This document shows positions 7,939 to 16,744 of a stretch of DNA of 20,000 bases, in pieces. The DNA lies in the NCBI GenBank assembly GCA_030674185.1, contig CM060312.1:27814835-27834834 (forward strand). The letters are read 5' to 3'. This DNA is from Monoplex corrugatus. Its lineage: Eukaryota > Mollusca > Gastropoda > Littorinimorpha > Ranellidae. A program made the translations under genes and the position numbers. Each line of letters opens with the position of its first letter. Position 1 is the stretch's first letter. Below the pieces are notes generated by a model. The model saw only the letters and a list, made by a program, of their open reading frames with translations. It did not search any database and had not been told where the DNA came from.

Positions 7939-8237
7939 CTTTAGTTGTTGCCTCCCTTCTGGAATCAGTTAAAGCGACCCATGGAAGGAACTGACAGCAT
8001 CCGGAGGGTGATAGACCTGACAGAGGATTGTCTAGAACAAGCTGGGGTGAGGCGAAGATCCTTATCATTCACTTACATAGCTGGTCGCTGTTGTTCTCCT
8101 TTCAGCTCACCCTGAATAAGGCTGTGAAACTAAAACAATAATCTAAACTTTAAAAAACTACTGACTGGTTAGCAGGCTGGTGGACTGGTTTGACTGATTT
8201 CATCTATATTATTTGTTTCCCCTGTGTCAGTGTATGT
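7939..8237. other. Stretch without gene
   Basis: Mixed sequence with no coding, RNA or repeat signal that I can support. Confidence 0.5.
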
Positions 8238-8394
8238 GCGTTTGCCGGCGCGAGTCCCTGTGTAGGTGCTTGTGTCTGTATGCGCACTTACACGCGTATG
8301 AGCATGCCTCTCTCTCTCTCTCCTCTCTGCGGTTGCCAGCGCGAGTCGCTGTGTAGGTGTTTGTGTCTGTAAGTGTGCTTGCACGCGTATGAGC

Positions 8395-8428
<34 letters not shown>
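8238..8428. repeat. 91-bp tandem duplication ending in CT arrays
   Basis: Units begin at 8238 and 8329. Shared blocks are GCGAGTC-CTGTGTAGGTG, TTGTGTCTGTA and CACGCGTATGAGCATG, each unit ending in a CT array. Roughly nine in ten positions match, so the duplication is not old. The second CT array (8399-8428) is longer than the first. Confidence 0.88.
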
Positions 8429-8433
<5 letters not shown>

Positions 8434-8634
8434 CTTCCTCCCTCCATCTAAGTGGCTGTGTGGATGGATGTGTGGGAGTATGCATTCATATGGAGTGCGT
8501 TTTCGTGTCGTACATATATGATACTCCTTTTTCCTTTGCTTTTGTATGTCGTAACAGGCTTGAATCGTTGAATTTATTCTTGACTTTTATTTTCACGCAT
8601 AACATTTTTGGTGAATTGCAAAATGCTTAGTAGC
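8429..8634. other. Stretch without gene
   Basis: T-rich, mixed sequence. It may contain the 3' UTR of the truncated LINE that ends at 8663, but no coding part is visible. Confidence 0.45.
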
Positions 8635-8661
8635 CTGTTTTCCGAGATTTTGCGCTCTATG

Positions 8662-8709
<48 letters not shown>
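8635..8709 (+). mobile_element. Solo LINE/SINE 3' terminus with (CAT)n tail
   Basis: The string GATTTTGCGCTCTATGAAT (8647-8665) matches the 3' terminal GATTTTGCGCTATATAAAT of the LINE at 2492-3812 with small changes. As in that element, a trinucleotide microsatellite follows, here CAT to 8709. I see no reverse-transcriptase sequence upstream. It is either a very short 5'-truncated insertion or a SINE sharing the LINE's 3' end. Confidence 0.6.
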
Positions 8710-8710
<1 letters not shown>

Positions 8711-8715
8711 CACCA

Positions 8716-8800
8716 TCATCATCATCGTTGTTGTTTTTATTGTTACTTGTTATTATCATCATTATTATCATTGTTGTTGTTGTCGCTGTCATTATCTTGT
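8716..8800. repeat. Imperfect ATC/ATT/GTT trinucleotide repeats
   Basis: ATC, GTT and ATT units continue past the CAT array with interruptions. They are probably decayed extensions of the same tail. Confidence 0.75.
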
Positions 8801-9279
8801 TTTAACAATTAAAACCCATACAACAGAGAAGAATACCAGTTGAGAATACGTACAGTGCTAATCTCTTTTGAAATTCTAACTCTTATCACACAAACAACAT
8901 CTTTCGCTTAGACTAAAAAAAAGCCAGTGCAACTGTTTCGGTCAACAGGTACAAGATGGAAACTTACAAGAGTAATAATGTGTGCAGAAGGGGCGGAGAT
9001 CTTTGATTCGTTTTCTTTTCTCTCCGATGAAACTGTGTACTGGTTTGTTCCTTTATTGGGTTCCCTTCTCCCCCTCCCCTCCCCCTCCCTTCTTCGAGTG
9101 CATACTATTATACCAAAACGGCTCCATGCGTTGCGTTTGTTTCTGGCACTGCTGTTCCGCCCTGACAGCATTCTATCCACCAGCATCGGTCTTCTTTGCA
9201 TTTACGTGTCTAGTCTGTGAATTATATTCCGCGGCTGACGCAGCATAACGTACTACAGCTGGGAGCAGGCACGTGCCGT
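8801..9279. other. Stretch without gene
   Basis: Open frames occur on both strands around 8908-9248, with an antisense pair of equal length. Neither shows a domain, signal peptide pattern or splice context I would defend. A pyrimidine-rich patch lies at 9062-9094. Confidence 0.5.
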
Positions 9280-9303
9280 ATGTGTGTAGTGTGTATGTGT
9301 GTG

Positions 9304-9350
<47 letters not shown>

Positions 9351-9770
9351 TGTGTGGTGTGTGTGTGTGTGTGTGTATTATACATACATACATATACATG
9401 TACATATACACACACACACATATATATAGAGAGAGAGACACATACACACACATATACATATATACACACAATATATATGTGTGTATATATGTATAGTATG
9501 TGTTGTATTATGTGTGTATGTGTGTGTGCGCGCGTGTGCGTGTGTGTGTGTGCGCGTGCGTGTGTGTATATGTATGTATGTGTGTGAATGTGTGTGTGTG
9601 TGTGTATGTGTGCGCGCGCATGCGTGCGTGTGAGTGTGTATGTGCGTGTGTGTGTATATGTGTATGTGTGTGTGCGCGTATGTGAGTGTCTGTGTGTGTG
9701 TGTGTGTGGTGCGTGCGTGCGTGCGTGCGTGTGTGTGCGTGTGCGCGAGAGTGCGCGCGTGTGTATGATA
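9280..9770. repeat. Large TG/CA/TA/CG complex microsatellite
   Basis: TG arrays (about 9290-9378) switch to CA and TA arrays (about 9380-9475), then return to TG with CG and TATG variants (9476-9766). About 490 bp is nearly all alternating purine-pyrimidine. The many open frames here encode Cys-Val or His-Thr repeats only. Confidence 0.96.
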
Positions 9771-9787
9771 AAACAGATGTATATACA

Positions 9788-9848
9788 TACAACAAGATGT
9801 CTTCCTCTCTCGATGTAGGTACAACAAGATGACTTCCCTCTCTTGTCT
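9788..9848. repeat. 32-bp tandem duplication
   Basis: ACAACAAGATG plus a CTTCC-CTCTC block starts at 9789 and again at 9821, with small differences at the ends. Confidence 0.8.
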
Positions 9849-9951
9849 TACATGATCATGGAGGTCTGGCCTACTACACCTTGATCCCGAGCAAACCAAA
9901 TTGCAACCACCATGCGCAGCAATCGCTGCAACGCATCATCACTTAGATCTG

Positions 9952-10168
9952 TTTCACCCTTTGATTCCCCCGCCCTACTCACCGGCTTCCTGAGAAAAAA
10001 AAAGTAACTCTTTTGACTTCCTCGTTCTACCCTCCAATTTCCTGCAGGAAGCTGGTGGGTAGGGTGAGGGAGTGAAACGGTTAAGCGGTAGCTGGTGAGT
10101 AGGGTGAGGGGATCAAAAGGTTACACAGAAGCTGGAGGGTACGGTAAAGAAGTAAAAGGATTGATTAA
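9952..10168. mobile_element. MITE relative, expanded and rearranged (copy 3)
   Basis: Five copies of the module seen in the two TTAA MITEs (CCCTTTGACTCCCTCACCCT plus CACCAGCTTCCTGCA) occur here. Two read forward (about 9957-9992 and 10005-10048). Three read in reverse (about 10043-10084, 10090-10123 and 10130-10160). Forward unit 2 and reverse unit 3 meet at a perfect TTCCTGCAGGAA palindrome (10039-10050). The right end has TTAA at 10165-10168, but the left end reads TTTCACCCTTTGA, so the terminal TTAA has decayed or the boundary differs. The GCAAAAAC/GTTTTTGC pair is missing. No coding capacity. Confidence 0.68.
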
Positions 10169-10432
10169 CCGTGTGGCACTTACTCAGCTGAAACTTTTTC
10201 ACGTTCCATTCCACCGTTCAACGTTTTCTATGTTCCTATTCCTTGCTTTATCCATCGCCTTCGACCTTTTAGTTTTCGTCCAACTCCTGTCTACTCTCCT
10301 CCCTTCCCGTAAAAACATCAGTCTTCCTCATCATCATCATTCCTAGGACTTCCTCGTCCATTCCAGCTCCTCGAGAACAGTCGCTATCTAACTATCTACT
10401 ACCTCTCTCCTTCTTCCCCTCTCCACCCCCTT
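10169..10432. other. Stretch without gene
   Basis: Pyrimidine-rich, mixed DNA with a short CATCATCATCATT run near 10327. No gene seen. Confidence 0.5.
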
Positions 10433-10503
10433 TTTTCCTTTTTCTTTCTTTTTCTTTTTGTTGTTGTTTTTTGGTAGTGGTGGTGGTGGGGGGGGGGGGG
10501 GGG
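10433..10503. repeat. T-rich, (TGG)n and poly-G tract
   Basis: A T-rich block with TTTC and TTG units leads to TGG repeats and sixteen consecutive G (10488-10503). The TGG plus G-run is a strong quadruplex-forming sequence on paper. Confidence 0.92.
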
Positions 10504-10597
10504 CGCCTATACCCGGACCACTTGTGAGTATCAGGCGTGGCTCCCGGCCCGTTTCCTGCCGGCACCACATCAAAGAAAAGAGTTGGAATCATACCTA

Positions 10598-10599
<2 letters not shown>

Positions 10600-10643
<44 letters not shown>
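10600..10643. repeat. (CT)n microsatellite
   Basis: Uninterrupted CT run of about 22 units. Looser CT-rich DNA continues to about 10787, with a second short array at 10770-10785. Confidence 0.95.
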
Positions 10644-10646
<3 letters not shown>

Positions 10647-10882
10647 ATCCTCTCCGTGCCCTCCCTGTGCCTCCCTATCAACGCTGCTATTCTCACTCAC
10701 TCTCTACCGCACTTTGCCTCTGTCTCCTTCCCTCGCTCTCTCTATCTCTCATTCTTCATCTCTCAGCCTCTCTCTCTCTCTCTCTAAATCGCAGGTGGGC
10801 CTACTTCACCTGTTGCTCCATCTTGTGTTTATCGGTGCAGAGGAAGAAGGCACACACAGGAACTAACCTGGGAAAACGGAGA

Positions 10883-10902
10883 GGGGGGGGGGGGAGGGAG
10901 GG
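10883..10902. repeat. Poly-G tract (12 G)
   Basis: Twelve G (10883-10894), then AGGGAGGGAAG. Confidence 0.92.
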
Positions 10903-11440
10903 AAGCAGGAAGATGGAAGGGCGAGTCGTCTAAGAAGAAACAAATAGGACACCTCTGTCAGTTGTCGTTTATTTCATTTCACGTCTAACCACGCCGCGTG
11001 ACATTACATGAATCAGTTACCAATAAATCATAGCGTCCCCAGACACCTAGTCAATTATTTAAATAAGACGTCCAATATCGTTAAAAATTAACTCAAAATA
11101 GACGGGCAAAGAGACATAACTACGAATATTTCGACCGTGTATCTCATATGTATTTTTCAACTTTATTCTCTCATAAAACATGTCATATGGAGGAATGTAG
11201 ACATTGTTAGCAGAGCCTTTGACAGAAAATGGTAACGTTCAATAGTAGTTTACCGTTTCAGAGGTGGAAAGGAAGTTGTGAGAACTGAGAAAGTTCGAAT
11301 ATGAACTTTTCAATAAATCAAACCCACTGGATTTACATTATACACGATAGGCCAAACGCACACGCACGCACGTGTTCACAAACGAAACGCGTGCTGCGCA
11401 CACGGGCACAAAGTACCAGTACATCACGACCACATCACAC
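10903..11440. other. Stretch without gene, AT-richer
   Basis: AT-richer sequence than its surroundings, with no recognised coding or RNA gene. An open frame from 11301 runs into the CT/CA tracts and is not credible as a gene. Confidence 0.5.
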
Positions 11441-11508
11441 TACACACACACACTCTCTCTCTCTCTCCCTCTCCCTCTCCCTCCTTCTCCCTTTCTCTCA
11501 CTCGCTCA

Positions 11509-11539
<31 letters not shown>

Positions 11540-11553
11540 GCACACACACACAC
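11441..11553. repeat. CT tract followed by a CA-CG-CA alternating tract
   Basis: CACA and CT units (11441-11500) lead to about 9 CA, about 8 CG (11525-11541) and about 6 CA units. The last 48 bp alternate purine and pyrimidine without a break, with a pure CG centre. Confidence 0.95.
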
Positions 11554-12060
11554 CAGACATTTTTAATTGAGGACGTCTGGAACGAGATTACAAAATATCT
11601 CACATCTCAAACTCAATTTTCTCTCAAATATACGAAATCTTAGCTCATTTCCGCCCCAACGAAATGAACTCTAAGCAACCAACTCCGGAGCTCACCAGAA
11701 ACCTCACAGCAGGGCACAGAGGCAGAGGAAGGAGGGAGCGGGGTGGACCCGAAGCAGACGACACCTCCAGACTGTCTGTCGCCCTGGAGGCCATGTTTGT
11801 ATGCTAACTGTGACCCTCCAGCCAAATTGTCAAATCCCAGCCAGGATTGTGAGAACAGAGAATAAAACGTCTCCATCTCCTGCTTGTCATAAATTCCACG
11901 TGCCTTCAAAATCTAGGAAGATTAAAAACCCGACCCAAGGGTGTGCTTATCTTCATCTTCAGTTGATTTTTATTATTCATTTTTCTTTTTTTTTTCTTAT
12001 TTCCCTTTCTAATTTATTGTTCATACCCTTTCTTCTTCATTTAATCACCATCCCCAGCCC
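11554..12060. other. Stretch without gene
   Basis: Mixed sequence, T-rich after 11955. Open frames at 11640-11909 (minus) and 11801-12214 (plus) show no domain; the second runs into the LINE remnant in the wrong frame. Confidence 0.5.
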
Positions 12061-13225
12061 CACTTCTGTGTCTTTATTCAAAACAAACTGGACGGGACTG
12101 AACTTGCATATGGAGTCCCCCAAGGCTCTGTACTTGGGCCAATTCTCTTCGCATTCTACACCTCGTCACTTGCCAATGTCAGTCACCACAACATCAGTAT
12201 CGTTTCTATACTGATGATTCCCAGTTCTACACCAGTGCATCTCCTTAAACTCTTTCAACTCTTCTTTCCGAAGGCTCCGTTGTGCTGACCTCCAAGAACT
12301 GGATGATTCAACCTACAGCCGAATGGAGATAAGACTGCAGCAATGCTCAGTGAGACAAAGCACCAGCTTTCCACCGTGTAAGTTTGTTCTATTCAACTTG
12401 GTGAAATCACTATTGTGCTTTCTGATTCAGTCAGGAACCTTGGTGTTGTTCTTGATCCTCAACTCTCTAAACAGAAATTCACCACACAAACCTGCCAGTC
12501 CGGTTACTGTCAACTATGACGTTTCAGTTCTATTTGCCGTTATTTTTCAACTTTAGCAGCGTCAAACTTTGCGACTTCTCTGATCTTGTCTCGCATTGAT
12601 TATTGCATCTCTCTGCTCCTTGGCGTGCATGTTTCTTCTGTTGCATGCCTCCAGCGTATTCAGAATTCCGCGGCCCGTCTTGCCCTTCGTAAAAAGAAGC
12701 ATGCTTACGTCATTCTCTTGCTTCATTTTCTCCACTGGCTGCTCGTTTTTTCAACAACAAGAAGAAAAAAATCATACAAAATCAAAACATTATGCTACAA
12801 GTGTATCTGCACCTGTTCATCTTCAAGACCATCTGGAAAGTACATCCCTATCCGACCTCTCCATACTGTTTCTGGTACTAGTTGTTTACAAATCCTCGAT
12901 ACAGATGTACCACAGTCGGTCGCCGCTCTTTTTTCTGTCTGCTCCATACGCCTGGAACGATTTCCCCCGTCTATTCAACAATCATAAATTCTGTCTTCCT
13001 TCAAAACTAGCATGAGGGCATACCGTTTTGTCCAGCAGTGATTTCCATCTCTACATGCTCGTCCTTTTGTCCCTCACCCCTCCTGTCCTCCCACTGCCAG
13101 CTTGTGTGTGCTTTGGGCACTGGAGTTTTGGTCGTTGTTGGGTGACTGTTTTATGAATGATGAGAATGCCCGCCTTGATCTGATTTTTGAATCAGGATTT
13201 GGCGCCTTATAAATGTCATCATTAT
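12061..13225 (+). mobile_element. 5'-truncated, older CR1/L2-group LINE remnant
   Basis: This is the same LINE group and orientation as 2492-3812, but more decayed. Coding similarity runs from about 12064 to about 13010 across several frames. A 3' UTR with C-rich patches follows. The 3' end is GGATTTGGCGCCTTATAAAT (13196-13215) followed by a short degenerate ATC repeat to about 13225. Loss of frame and of key residues shows it is dead. No target-site duplication was seen. Confidence 0.82.
12064..13013 (+). pseudogene. LINE ORF2 reverse transcriptase, multiply frameshifted
   Basis: Translating in pieces gives [20 protein letters not shown] from about 12103, the RT motif B region. A shift to another frame then gives FYTDDSQFY (about 12204-12230), where YADD has become YTDD. 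Next come SDSVRNLGVVLDPQL (about 12426-12470) and LSRIDYCISLLLG plus LQRIQNSAARLALRKKKH (about 12586-12702). LHWLLV follows (about 12733-12750), and a final frame carries SAPYAWNDFPRLF. The order matches the copy at 2492-3462. At least three frame changes and several stops separate these blocks. The catalytic Asp-Asp pair survives, but the protein cannot be made in one piece. Confidence 0.85.
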
Positions 13226-13257
13226 CAAGGTGATTTTTGTTTTATGCATGCCACTTG

Positions 13258-13293
13258 ATTTCCCCCTCCCCTCCCCGCCCCGCCCCCATCCCC
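13258..13293. repeat. C-rich tract
   Basis: Several runs of 4-5 C within 36 bp just past the second LINE remnant. It could form a quadruplex on the minus strand. Confidence 0.8.
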
Positions 13294-13838
13294 TGCTGCC
13301 TCTTCGTCTTTCCTATTAAAATGAATTCAACAAACTAGAAATGAGTCTTCAGATCTATTTATCTATTTCAGTATTCCTTTGTTCATTATGGGACGAGTAT
13401 TCCTTTCTTCATTAAGAGACGTCAAGTCACTAAATCTTGCAGCAAACAATTGTCCCAACTCAATCTGATGGGCTCACTCCCACATCAGCCAATGAGGCAG
13501 TTTTTACGTAGATGTTTTGCTGTCTGCGAGATGAGATGAGTTTTCTAACAGAAAAAAAAAAAAAAAAAAGTATTTTAAAAATATTTAAAAGTTTAAAAAC
13601 ACACACACTGAAATCTTGTCTTAGGTTTAAAACCAAATATCAAAATGATTATGACATGTTTTATTTTGATTGTAAAATATCAACTGTTTCTGTAAAAACT
13701 ATTTTAAAATCCTATCACTTAGTGTTACACAATCAAGCAGCTCTGCTTAGAAAAACACGCGATGATTGTCAAAGAGGAGATTAGTTCAATTTTTCCTAAG
13801 GAAATTCATACATGATCGTTATCCTCTGCGTCCTTAAT
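13294..13838. other. AT-rich stretch without gene, small duplication and poly-A
   Basis: A 26-bp duplication with GTATTCCTTT (13371 and 13397) and an 18-A run (13552-13569) are the only structures seen. The open frame at 13512-13784 begins upstream of the A-run and encodes a Lys-rich, unrecognised peptide; I do not call it a gene. Confidence 0.55.
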
Positions 13839-13938
13839 TCAATCTGGAGGAGAAGGCCAAGGAGAGAAAAAAACATCAAATCAAATATTATCAATCTGGA
13901 GGAGAAGGCACAGGAGAAAAAACATCAAATCAATTATC
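13839..13938. repeat. 52-bp tandem duplication
   Basis: TCAATCTGGAGGAGAAGGC starts at 13839 and 13891, each followed by AGGAGA-AAAAA-CATCAAATCAA. The copies differ by only a few bases and indels, so the duplication is recent. Confidence 0.9.
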
Positions 13939-14375
13939 AATGTTAAATTTCATAACGGATCTTATGGAGGTTTTATTCGCGACTAAACAGCGTTTGCTTT
14001 CTCGCTGATTGACGATTCTATAGACTGATAAATAATAAAACATTAATATTTTGAAAATGATATGCTAAACAAATAAGAATTATACGAACAGACAGAGGGA
14101 GATATGGATATATAGATACTGATATAGATAGATATAGGCATAGATACAGGTATAGATGTAGATATGTTTTACAAATTTCATGAAACCTTTCAGACGCTAT
14201 TGAGCTTCATTCTGTAGTCACATTCAAAACATAAAACAGCGGCCACATCAACAATAACCACAACAATTTCATACCGGAGGAAACAAATCAAATGAGAGAG
14301 ACGGTGAGGAAACAGATACACAGACGTATATCTATAAAAGCCTGTTTGGAAGGGGAAAAAAAAACGAAAGTCCCG
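13939..14375. other. Stretch without gene, degenerate GATA repeats inside
   Basis: AT-rich sequence. 14097-14166 holds degenerate GATA/GATATA units. The minus-strand open frame at 14190-14513 covers the 17-bp array and has no recognised similarity. Confidence 0.55.
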
Positions 14376-14449
14376 TAAAAAATACCAGTTTGTAAAAAGT
14401 ACCAGTTTGTAAAAAGTACCAGTTTGTAAAAAAAAGTACCAGTTTGTCA
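14376..14449. repeat. 17-bp tandem repeat, about four units
   Basis: TACCAGTTTGT plus an A-run starts at 14383, 14400, 14417 and 14437. The third spacer carries three extra A, so the last interval is 20 instead of 17. Confidence 0.93.
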
Positions 14450-15299
14450 CTCCTTTCTCAAAACAGATTGCACACATTTCCACTGACGTTCTTAATTCTT
14501 TCGATGACTTCAAAACTTGACCACGTCAAATACGACATCTACAACTTCAACCTACTGAAACTTTTACAACGTCCAGTCATGTTGTGTAGCCAGGTAAACG
14601 AGACTGGGAGAACACAAGATGACAAATTTACAAACATTCATCAAATACCCTATGGACTCATTCACACGTGCTTTTCTACATTCTTTCATCATTCAGACAT
14701 ACTCAAAGCGTAAGACAATCCCAGTTCTTGTCTCCAAATGAAAGCCTCTTGTGATTTTCTGGCCGAAGTCCTTCCAGCCTATCAGCTCTTTGGGGCATAC
14801 TCGCAACGCCAGACTCTTTAATTGATAACGACAAAATAATACAACACTATTCTCGTCTACAATTCTGATACCCTGCGCGACACACAACACTATTAGCGAA
14901 AGTACAGTTGTTCTTTTTTAATAATCTAGCTGATTTACCCCAAGCAATTACACAATTTATAACTGACCTTACAAAGGATCACGAGAACGAAGAAAACATA
15001 GGCATACTCTAACGAACTTCTTAAAAACAGATATACGATATTCTAACTTCACTGGTCACACAACAACTAAACTACACAAATATCGAAACGACATAACCAA
15101 TAAATTCATGACTAACATCGGAACAAAAAACATTTAACAAATCAAGACTGAGACGAGAAAACGTTACATTTAATAATTCAATGACGAGTATTCATGGCAA
15201 AAAATCAGCAATTTCATTTAGCAAGTCTGGGCTAATTGGAAAACAACAACAACAACAACAAAACTGGTATATACTAAGTAAAAAGGCTTGTTAGATGCA
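14450..15299. other. About 850 bp without gene, AT-rich
   Basis: AT-rich, mixed sequence with a short CAA array at 15243-15262. Open frames of fewer than 100 codons show no domain. Confidence 0.55.
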
Positions 15300-15700
15300 C
15301 AGTGGTCGATGGAATCCTGGTCATCACCGATGTGATGCAGTAAAACACCGGCACGAAGTATCATCCCGTGTCATAAACTAAGGACAACAAGACAAGCCCC
15401 TTTCCCTCAGCTCTCTTCCTACTGGAAGCCGAGTCGTAAAGCGTCGGGGCTGCATCCATCTAGACATGTATATTATACTATATAAAAATGGCTGAGTCTA
15501 CGGGAGAGAGGTTGACACAAGCTGACACAGCCGAAAGGGACAAGCAGGGGCAGACAATGCAAATGGCACTGGTCTGGAACCTGGCACACAACCAGCTACT
15601 CGGACGAGAATGAGCAACATCTTACTTTCTACCGGCGATCGTTAACTGTGTGTGTATGTGCTCTGGACCTCTGGGTGATTCGCTATTCATCCGTCTGGGG
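15300..15700. repeat. Old ~0.9 kb tandem duplication, left copy
   Basis: This aligns by eye with about 16190-16640 in direct orientation, offset about 891 bp at the best-matched block. Landmarks are a GTCAT-block near 15369, GAAGCCGAGTCGTAAA (about 15427), TGACACAGCCGAAAGGG (about 15523), CAGACAATGCA, TGGTCTGGAA and ATTCGC near the end. Many substitutions and indels show it is old. Function unknown. Confidence 0.65.
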
Positions 15701-15745
15701 CAGTGAAAAAAAATGAGGTCTGGGGCAGTGAAAAAAAATGAGGTC
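15694..15745. repeat. 25-bp perfect tandem duplication
   Basis: TCTGGGGCAGTG plus an A-run and TGAGG begins at 15694 and 15719 with identical sequence. Confidence 0.93.
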
Positions 15746-15835
15746 TAGCATTTACACAGAAAGTCACTTCACACTTATTTACTTTAGTTTTTGCTGAGAA
15801 ATAAGCTGAAACTGAAAGAGAGAGACAGGAAGGGA

Positions 15836-15850
15836 GGGGGGGGGGGGGGG
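15836..15850. repeat. Poly-G tract (15 G)
   Basis: Fifteen consecutive G within a GA-rich patch. Confidence 0.94.
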
Positions 15851-15921
15851 AAGAGTGATGGGGAGATATAAAAACCGTCAGACGGAATGTAAGCAATCCC
15901 CACAAGAAGAAAAATGGCCCA

Positions 15922-16138
15922 TTCAATAAATTTGGAATGAGTTGGGAAAGTGTCCAAATCAAGATAGTTCAGGAGCGAGTTGAAAAAAACCCAACTTCCA
16001 TTCAATAAATCAGGAACGAGTTGGGAAAATCGCATACTCAATAATTCAGGAATGAGTCGAGGAAATAACGTAACAATAATTCGAGAATGAGTTGGGAAAT
16101 TGGCAGATTAATAAATAATTCAGGAATGTGTCGGGAAC
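15922..16138. repeat. Diverged minisatellite, unit about 35-40 bp
   Basis: CAATAAaTCAGGAATGAGTTGGGAAA-type units start near 15922, 15961, 16001, 16036, 16072 and 16109. Six units can be read; the second and sixth are the most altered. The array lies between the two arms of the 0.9 kb duplication. Confidence 0.85.
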
Positions 16139-16189
16139 AAACTGACATAGAATCATTACTCAGTCGTGAAAATTCTGGAAACATGACGG

Positions 16190-16640
16190 TCAAAATTCTG
16201 CTGTGGTCATCGCCAAGAATGGAACAATAACCAACACTACGCACAACACAAAGTGTCATTCCATGTCAGGAGCTAAGTGAAAACCAGCATCGTGCTAAAC
16301 TAACAACATCACAGCTCTGGTACCATTCAACACAGGCCGTTACGGGGTTCCATTCATTTTACTAGCAGAAAGCCAGGTCGTAAACTGTCACGGGAGGAAA
16401 AAGGCTAGCGGAATGACACAGCCGAAAAGGGCATAACAGGGTCAGACAATGCATCTAAACGACAGTGGTCTGGAATACGGCAACCAACAAACAGTGAAGT
16501 ACTTACTCTGGCTAGACTAACAATAACGAGCAACAACCGAAGAGGATGCTCTTTGACACCCATTGTCTGGGAACAACTTAGTGTTTCGGATAATTCGCAA
16601 TATTGTTAATATTATACATTCATACGTCTGCAAGAGTAAA
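16190..16640. repeat. Old ~0.9 kb tandem duplication, right copy
   Basis: Partner of 15300-15700. Landmarks are GTGTCATTCCATGTC (about 16252), GAAAGCCAGGTCGTAAA (about 16367), TGACACAGCCGAAAAGGG (about 16414), CAGACAATGCAT, AGTGGTCTGGAATA and ATTCGCAATA. It carries extra sequence in its 3' part. No coding frame is preserved between the arms, so the duplicated unit is not obviously a gene. Confidence 0.65.
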
Positions 16641-16744
16641 AATAAATAAATAAGAGAGAGAAATCCCTCAGTCGTATGTGGTTTCTTTAGAACAGAGACA
16701 GAGAAGGGGTGGGTGGGTGTTAGTGGGAGGTCTGATGGGCTGTG

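Noticed and set aside
8643..8805. Open frame with a poly-His run
   Set aside because: The His run is the CAT microsatellite following a LINE 3' end, not a protein feature.
8927..9220. Antisense pair of 97-codon frames at nearly the same place
   Set aside because: Overlapping frames on opposite strands of equal length look striking, but neither has a domain and stop-free overlap of this size is expected by chance in 20 kb.
7181..9496. Possible CRISPR-like or regularly spaced repeat arrays
   Set aside because: All repeated units are contiguous simple repeats or duplications without unique spacers, and the context is eukaryotic.
9273..9899. Long open frames on both strands, 60-170 codons
   Set aside because: They translate TG/CA arrays into Cys-Val or His-Thr repeats. 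Dinucleotide arrays lack stops in several frames, and no non-repetitive domain is present.
13512..13784. Lys-rich 90-codon open frame
   Set aside because: It crosses an 18-A run and AT-rich DNA, with no domain or codon pattern suggesting a gene.
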